Source: 21-14-0-10-32-9 sp964501945 (GTDB taxonomy: Archaea; Nanobdellota; Nanobdellia; Woesearchaeales; 21-14-0-10-32-9). Taken from it: DNA of 54,079 nt. Under the pieces are notes generated by a model. The model was given only the letters and a program-made list of their open reading frames with translations, was not told the origin of the DNA and searched no databases. Both the position numbers and the translations under genes were made by a program. Location of the stretch: positions 1-54,079 of the forward strand of contig CAZCTY010000003.1 in assembly GCA_964501945.1 (NCBI GenBank), in the 5' to 3' direction. Below are positions 48,991 to 54,079 of the stretch, in pieces (positions within the stretch are counted from its first letter, which is position 1; every line of letters begins with the position of its first letter).

Positions 48991-49440
48991 ATGAAGAAAA
49001 AAGGACAAGCAGCAATGGAATTCTTAATGACCTATGGATGGGCAATCTTAGTAGTAATCGCGGCAATCGCAGCATTAGCATACTTTGGAGTATTAAGCCC
49101 ACAAAACTTAGTGCCAGAGAGAACAACATTCCAAGCACCGCTACCGAACATCGACAAAGCATTAATAGAAGAAGATGGACGAGTAGAAATTGCTTTTAGA
49201 AACAATGTAGGAGTACAAATAAACGTAACAGACGTTAGAACAGGAGACTGTGATGCTCCAACAGAAGCTCTAGGAACAATAAATAACGGAGAAACATTCC
49301 TAGTAGAATGGGACTGCGAGAACGACTTTGAAGGCGAAGTCGGAGATAGATTCTCAGCGGACCTAGGCTTTGAATACATCAACCTAGAAACAGGCCAAAC
49401 AAGAAGACACACAGGAACTGTTGACGGAAGATACGAATAA
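48991..49440 (+). CDS. class III pilin (probable major pilin/archaellin-like)
   Basis: 149 residues from the ATG at 48991, 5 nt after GAGGTGA (48979-48985). KKKGQAAMEFLMTYGWAILVV has the class III cleavage site (KG-Q) and a long hydrophobic core with Tyr-Gly-Trp, typical of archaeal pilins (DUF1628-like). A 100-residue acidic domain follows with Cys-Cys near 87 and 108 (GDCDAP, WDCEND), probably disulfide-bonded, and a beta-rich end. The gene has a separate promoter and strong ribosome site, as a highly expressed filament subunit would. Longer upstream frame is excluded by the ribosome site position. Confidence 0.9.
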   Translation: MKKKGQAAMEFLMTYGWAILVVIAAIAALAYFGVLSPQNLVPERTTFQAPLPNIDKALIEEDGRVEIAFRNNVGVQINVTDVRTGDCDAPTEALGTINNGETFLVEWDCENDFEGEVGDRFSADLGFEYINLETGQTRRHTGTVDGRYE

Positions 49441-49502
49441 ACTTAAACAAATTTCTTTTTTTATTTTTTATTTTTAATTCTCATCAAAAAAATTATAGAA
49501 AA

Positions 49503-50468
49503 TTAATTGCATAACTCTTTGACTTTATCACTCAAATCCTTAGATAAAGACGCGCTACTCACCAAAACAACTTCTCGCGCAATAAACGATGCGACCCTAC
49601 CCGCGTTTTTAAGAGAATAATCATTTGCCAGAGCAAATAAAAAACCAGCGGCATAAGCATCACCCGCACCATTAGTATTAACAGGCTCAACAACATCACA
49701 CGAGATAGATATAACCTCGCCATCCGAGACAATAACACTACCTTTACCGCCAAGTTTTACAACAGAAACATCACATAAATTGCTTAACTTTTTTGCAGCA
49801 GCAACACCTGATTTCTTCGTAAAAATTTCTGCTTCTTCCTCGTTTGCAAAAACAATATCAACAAAAGATAAAAAATCTAAAATAACATCACTAATCCTCG
49901 CAATTAAAGATGAGTCAGATAAATCAAAAGAAATCTTAACACCCTTATCTTTTAAAGACTTGCAAATATTAAAAATAGCACTTTTTAGTTTAGGATCTTC
50001 TAATAAGTACGCCTCAACATGAAAAAATTTTGATTGAGGAATATCAATTAAATCAGAACTACTAAGAGATGCAGCCGCACCAAGATGCGTGGAAAAAGTA
50101 CGCTCACCATCAACCGTTATAAAAGTAATAGCAGAACCAGTGTATAAAGAAGACTTAGAGAGCTTTGGAACAACGCCTTTAGAACTTAGAGAATTTTCAA
50201 AAAAAGAACCATGATCATCAAAACCAACCTTGCTTAAAAAAGCACTTTTACCACCTAAACAAGCAACACCACTTGCAACATTACTAGCAGAACCCCCAGG
50301 AGATAAAACCTTGTCAACACCACTAAGACTTGATAAAATAAAACCTTGACGAACATCATCAACAAGATTCATAGAACCCTTCTTAAAACCAAGCCCCTCA
50401 ATGAACGATTCAGGAACCTTAACAGTAATATCAACCAAAGCATTCCCCAAACAAACAACATCAAACAT
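49503..50468 (-). CDS. PfkB-family sugar/nucleoside kinase, probably adenosine kinase
   Basis: 321 residues. N-terminal CLGNALVDITV and GGSASNVASGVACLGG (58-73) are PfkB signature 1; signature 2 is VNTNGAGDAYAAGFLFAL with GAGD (267-270). The order and the ALVDI... start resemble bacterial and eukaryotic adenosine kinases, and the neighbour is S-adenosylhomocysteinase, which releases adenosine. Adenosine phosphorylation to AMP is thus the most likely reaction; a carbohydrate substrate is possible. It lies 5 nt downstream of ahcY on the same strand. Confidence 0.82.
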   Translation of the reverse strand: MFDVVCLGNALVDITVKVPESFIEGLGFKKGSMNLVDDVRQGFILSSLSGVDKVLSPGGSASNVASGVACLGGKSAFLSKVGFDDHGSFFENSLSSKGVVPKLSKSSLYTGSAITFITVDGERTFSTHLGAAASLSSSDLIDIPQSKFFHVEAYLLEDPKLKSAIFNICKSLKDKGVKISFDLSDSSLIARISDVILDFLSFVDIVFANEEEAEIFTKKSGVAAAKKLSNLCDVSVVKLGGKGSVIVSDGEVISISCDVVEPVNTNGAGDAYAAGFLFALANDYSLKNAGRVASFIAREVVLVSSASLSKDLSDKVKELCN

Positions 50469-50473
50469 TTTTT

Positions 50474-51874
50474 TTAATACCTGTAATGATTATGCTTGAA
50501 AGGACCTGTCTTTTCAATGTTTAAATACTCAGCTTGCTCCTTTGTAAGCTCTGTGAGCTTAATACCAAGCTTCTCAATATGAAGACGAGCAACTTCCTCA
50601 TCAAGCTCTTTTGGAAGCATGTAAACACCCAAATCATAATCTTTTTTCCAAAGATCAATTTGAGCCAAAACTTGATTTGTAAACGAATTACTCATAACAA
50701 AACTAGGATGACCCGTCGCATTACCAAGATTTACAAGCCTGCCTTTAGATAATAAAATAATACTTCTACCAGTGTCATTGAAAGTGAATTTATCAACTTG
50801 AGGCTTAATGTTTAATTCCACGACGTCATCAGCTTTTTCTAATTTAGAAACTTGAATCTCATTATCAAAATGACCAATGTTACACACAATCGCATTATCC
50901 TTCATAGAACGCATATGCTCAAGTGTTATGACATCCTTATTACCAGTAGCCGTTACGAATATATCCGCTTCGTCAAGGGAGTCCTCAACAGTTTTAACCT
51001 CAAAACCTTCCATTGCGGCTTGAAGCGCACAAATAGGATCAACCTCCGTTACAATGACGCGAGCACCAAAACCCTTCATAGATTGAGCGCAACCCTTACC
51101 AACATCACCATAACCACAAACCACAACAACTTTACCTGCAATCATAACATCAGTTGCGCGCTTAATACCATCAGCTAAGCTTTCACGACAACCATACAAA
51201 TTATCAAACTTGCTCTTCGTAACAGAGTCATTTACATTAATCGCAGGAAATAATAATTCACCTCTCTTAAGCATTTCATAGAGACGATGAACACCAGTAG
51301 TAGTTTCCTCAGAGACGCCTTTAATATTCTTAGAAATCTTGCCCCAAAATTCTTTATCCTCAGCATAAGTATTTTTTATTAAAGACATTAACTCAAAAAA
51401 ATCCTCACCATCATCCTCAAAGTTTTTCTCAAGCAACTCAGGATTTTTCTCAACTTCAACACCTTTGTGAACAAGAAGCGTAGCATCCCCACCATCATCA
51501 ACGATTAAATCAGGACCCTCACCATTAAAGTTTAGAGCTTGCTTCGTGCACCACCAATAATCCTTAAGCGTTTCTCCTTTCCAAGCAAAAACAGGAACCC
51601 CTCTCTCAACGACAGCCGCCGCAGCTTCATCGTTTGTAGAATAAATATTACAAGAAACCCAACGAATACTAGCACCAAGCTCTTTTAATGTTTCAATGAG
51701 AACCGCAGTCTCAACAGTCATATGAAGACTACCCATAATCTTCGCGCCACTCAAAGGCTTAGTAGAACCATACTTTTCACGAAGAGCCATCAAACCAGGC
51801 ATCTCTTTTTCAGCCAAATCAATTTGTTTCCTACCTTGATTTGCAAGGTTAATATCTTTAATTTTATAATCCAT
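50474..51874 (-). CDS. ahcY: S-adenosylhomocysteinase
   Basis: Splits S-adenosylhomocysteine to adenosine and homocysteine, relieving inhibition of methyltransferases. 466 residues from the ATG at 51874 with GGGTGG 7 nt upstream. Family landmarks: LHMTVETAVLIETL, the DDGGDATLLVHKG segment, NVNDSVTKSKFDNLYGCRESL, NAD-binding VVCGYGDVGKGCAQSMKG, GHFDNEI, and the C-terminal signature KTGPFKHNHYRY. The kinase gene downstream may remove the adenosine product. All catalytic landmarks are present. A start five codons earlier (51889) is not needed. Confidence 0.97.
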   Translation of the reverse strand: MDYKIKDINLANQGRKQIDLAEKEMPGLMALREKYGSTKPLSGAKIMGSLHMTVETAVLIETLKELGASIRWVSCNIYSTNDEAAAAVVERGVPVFAWKGETLKDYWWCTKQALNFNGEGPDLIVDDGGDATLLVHKGVEVEKNPELLEKNFEDDGEDFFELMSLIKNTYAEDKEFWGKISKNIKGVSEETTTGVHRLYEMLKRGELLFPAINVNDSVTKSKFDNLYGCRESLADGIKRATDVMIAGKVVVVCGYGDVGKGCAQSMKGFGARVIVTEVDPICALQAAMEGFEVKTVEDSLDEADIFVTATGNKDVITLEHMRSMKDNAIVCNIGHFDNEIQVSKLEKADDVVELNIKPQVDKFTFNDTGRSIILLSKGRLVNLGNATGHPSFVMSNSFTNQVLAQIDLWKKDYDLGVYMLPKELDEEVARLHIEKLGIKLTELTKEQAEYLNIEKTGPFKHNHYRY

Positions 51875-51955
51875 AAAAAAACCACCCAATAATTTTTAAT
51901 AAATAGGAAGAAAAAAATAACATTATAAAAAAGTAACTAAAAAAAATAAAAAAAG

Positions 51956-53950
51956 TTAAAGTCCAAGCGTTACAAGCAAAGGCGCAATCACTAAAGCAAC
52001 AATACTCATAAGCTTGATTAAAATATTAATACTGGGTCCACTCGTATCCTTGAAAGGATCACCCACAGTGTCACCAACAATGGACGCGTTATGAGCATCA
52101 CTACCACTCCCCCCGTTATTATCACTTTCAATATGCTTTTTAGCATTATCCCACGCACCACCACTATTAGCCATAGTTATTGCGAGCATAACACCACTAA
52201 CAAGAGCACCAGCGAGCAAGCCACCAAGACCTTCAACACCCAAAGCAAAACCAACAATTACAGGCGCAAGAATAGCGAGTGAACCAGGCAATACCATTTC
52301 TTTGAGTGCGCCTTGAGTACTAATATCAACGCAACGAGCAGAATCAGGCTTCGCAGTCCCCTGAAGAAGACCTTTAATCTCTTTGAATTGACGCCTAACC
52401 TCAACAATCATCTTGTTAGCAGCACGACCAACAGCATTCATAGTCAAAGCACTAAACAAGAAAGGAAGCATACCTCCAAGAAGCAAACCAATCATAACAT
52501 TAGTATTAAGCAAAGAAAGCTCAGCTTCAGTTATAGTAGTGTATGTCGCAAATAAAGCAAGCGCTGTGAGCGCAGCACTACCAATAGCAAAACCCTTACC
52601 CATAGCAGCAGTAGTATTACCAAGAGAATCAAGCGCATCAGTCCTCTTACGAACATCCTTAGGCAAACCACTCATCTCAGCGATACCACCCGCATTATCC
52701 GCAACAGGCCCATAAGCATCAATTGCAAGACTAATACCAAGCGTTGATAACATACCAACAGCTGCAATCGCAATACCATAAAGACCCGCAAAATAAAAAG
52801 AAACCCAGATCCCCGCGGCTATAGTAATAATAGGCAAAGCAGTACTAAGCATCCCCGTAGAAAACCCAGAAATTATATTAGTTGCAGAACCAGTAATACT
52901 TGACGCGCTAATTTTTTTAACAGGATCATAATCAGCACTCGTATAATACTCAGTAAGCCAACCAACAACTATACCAACAATTAAACCCGCAACAACAGAT
53001 ATGAAAACACCAAGATAATCCGCGCCAAGAAGCGACCTTGAAATTATGAAAGTCGCAATTAAAATAAAAATACTACTCGCCCAAAGACCATTACGCAAAG
53101 CATGATGAAGCGCCTTAGGATTATTAGTCCGAACAAAGAGCGTACCAAATAAAGATGCAAAAATACCTGCAGCTGCAATAAATAAAGGAAGCGCCAAGTA
53201 TTCAAATTCCATGCCAGAGAAAAGACCTGCAAGAGCCATCGTTGCAATTATACTACCAACATAACTCTCAAATAAATCAGCACCCATACCCGCAACGTCA
53301 CCAACATTATCACCAACATTATCAGCAATCACCGCAGGATTTCGAGGATCATCTTCAGGAATGCGAGATTCAATTTTACCAACCAAGTCCGCACCAACAT
53401 CCGCAGCCTTAGTATAAATACCACCACCAACACGAGCAAATAACGCAATAGTAGACGCACCAAAACTAAAACCAAACAAGTTACTAACAACATCAGGATT
53501 GTTAAAAACACCAAAGACCCAAGCTAAAGAAAATAAACCAAACAAACCAAGAGTTACAACAGCTAAACCCATAACCGCGCCGCTACTAAACGCGATACGA
53601 AGAGCACCACCAAGACCTTTACGAGCAGCATTAGCGGTGCGAACATTAGCAGTTGTTGCAACACTCATACCAACCCAACCAGCAATAGCAGAAAATAACG
53701 CGCCAACAAAATAAGAAATAGCCATCACGCGACCAAGAAAAACAAAAAGCAAAACAGAAATAACCAAAACCACGATGAGAAGATACTTATATTCTCTTCG
53801 AAGAAAAGCCATCGCGCCCTTTTTAATCTGAGACGCGATATCAACCATGACCTTATTACCAGGCTTTTTGCTCACAATGAACCTATAAAAACCAAGAACA
53901 CACAACAATGAAACCAAAACCGAAAACAAAACAAAAACATACAAAATCAC
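51956..53950 (-). CDS. hppA: membrane-bound ion-translocating pyrophosphatase (K+-dependent type)
   Basis: Couples hydrolysis of PPi to H+ or Na+ export across the membrane. 664 residues and about 16 membrane segments. Active-site sequences are present: DPRNPAVIADNVGDNVGDVAGMGADLFESY, and GDTVGDPFKDTSGPSINILIKL near the C-terminus, with GGAWDNAKK before it. The GNTTAAMGKG segment has Ala at the position that decides K+ dependence (Lys in K+-independent types), so activity probably requires K+. Start GTG at 53950 or TTG at 53944. GGGGGTT precedes by about 8 nt. Whether H+ or Na+ is pumped was not decided from sequence. Confidence 0.95.
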   Translation of the reverse strand: MILYVFVLFSVLVSLLCVLGFYRFIVSKKPGNKVMVDIASQIKKGAMAFLRREYKYLLIVVLVISVLLFVFLGRVMAISYFVGALFSAIAGWVGMSVATTANVRTANAARKGLGGALRIAFSSGAVMGLAVVTLGLFGLFSLAWVFGVFNNPDVVSNLFGFSFGASTIALFARVGGGIYTKAADVGADLVGKIESRIPEDDPRNPAVIADNVGDNVGDVAGMGADLFESYVGSIIATMALAGLFSGMEFEYLALPLFIAAAGIFASLFGTLFVRTNNPKALHHALRNGLWASSIFILIATFIISRSLLGADYLGVFISVVAGLIVGIVVGWLTEYYTSADYDPVKKISASSITGSATNIISGFSTGMLSTALPIITIAAGIWVSFYFAGLYGIAIAAVGMLSTLGISLAIDAYGPVADNAGGIAEMSGLPKDVRKRTDALDSLGNTTAAMGKGFAIGSAALTALALFATYTTITEAELSLLNTNVMIGLLLGGMLPFLFSALTMNAVGRAANKMIVEVRRQFKEIKGLLQGTAKPDSARCVDISTQGALKEMVLPGSLAILAPVIVGFALGVEGLGGLLAGALVSGVMLAITMANSGGAWDNAKKHIESDNNGGSGSDAHNASIVGDTVGDPFKDTSGPSINILIKLMSIVALVIAPLLVTLGL

Positions 53951-54079
53951 TTTAAAATAACCCCCAAGTATTTAAATAAAAACATTAGCACGCAGAATTA
54001 ACATAAAAGTATTTAAAAATTTCTATTTTAAAAAATAATAAACATAAGAAAAAAATAACTAATTTGAAACCCTAGGCAT

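Noticed and set aside
1..54079. Replication origin, transposase, phage, CRISPR, rRNA or toxin-antitoxin pair
   Set aside because: No cdc6/orc gene, no skew change, no transposase or integrase motifs, no spaced repeats and no rRNA sequence were seen; the PIN-like gene at 29157 has no antitoxin next to it.
53951..54079. A gene starting at the right edge of the window
   Set aside because: The minus-strand ATG at the edge runs into a stop after a few codons; the region is A/T-rich promoter-like sequence upstream of the pyrophosphatase gene.

Overview
The window comes from a small-genome, strongly AT-rich archaeon. Archaeal markers are the uS13-uS4-uS11-RpoD-tRNA-Leu-eL18-uL13-uS9-RpoN operon, a 7S SRP RNA, Sec61-beta, archaeal NAC, MBF1, a presenilin-type protease and class III prepilins. 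TATA boxes lie about 25 nt before many start codons, which implies leaderless mRNAs; other genes have GAGGTG-type ribosome binding sites. The gene set (bacterial-type GAPDH, split transketolase, ROK-like/Glk glucokinase, K+-type membrane pyrophosphatase, DPANN-style small proteins) suggests a DPANN archaeon of the Woesearchaeota/Pacearchaeota kind. That placement is an inference and was not tested.

Layout. 1-5.7 kb: two divergent operons for sugar phosphates (transaldolase-PGI leftward; RPE, transketolase N, transketolase C and glucokinase rightward). 5.7-10.2 kb: lipoproteins, YchF GTPase, VTT membrane protein, FKBP isomerase, presenilin protease. 10.2-15 kb (+): MinD-like ATPase, MBF1, an NMN adenylyltransferase/NMN amidase fusion, two related helical proteins, Dus and RNase HII. 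15-20 kb (-): lipid kinase, an inverted-repeat element, a small membrane protein and SMC. 20-24 kb: a long structured leader before a zinc protein, an MltB-like murein hydrolase, photolyase, DUF2061, Sec61-beta and NAC. 24-31 kb: PRC-barrel, the AMMECR1/radical SAM/MEMO trio, class I GAPDH, a PIN-like protein, RNase Z. 31.4 kb: SRP RNA. 32.4-36.5 kb (-): ribosomal protein/RNA polymerase operon. 36.7-38.9 kb: small proteins, an Lrp-like regulator and a D-2-hydroxyacid dehydrogenase. 38.9-49.4 kb: a type IV pilus-like locus with ATPase, two platform proteins, several prepilin-like proteins and a large von Willebrand A protein. 49.5-54 kb: PfkB kinase, S-adenosylhomocysteinase and membrane pyrophosphatase.

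How it works together. The sugar genes with GAPDH outline a fermentative glycolysis and non-oxidative pentose phosphate route that can supply ribose. The pyrophosphatase recovers energy from biosynthetic PPi. AhcY and the neighbouring kinase would clear S-adenosylhomocysteine and adenosine. The pilus locus and the murein hydrolase point to contact with, or action on, other cells.

The plus strand looks richer in A than T and in C than G throughout, whichever strand is coding. This looks like one replichore with the minus strand as leading strand. I saw no rRNA, CRISPR array, transposase gene, cdc6 gene or skew switch. The most notable items are the 20.0-20.2 kb leader RNA, the vWA pilus locus, the murein hydrolase in an archaeon and the NadM-PncC fusion.
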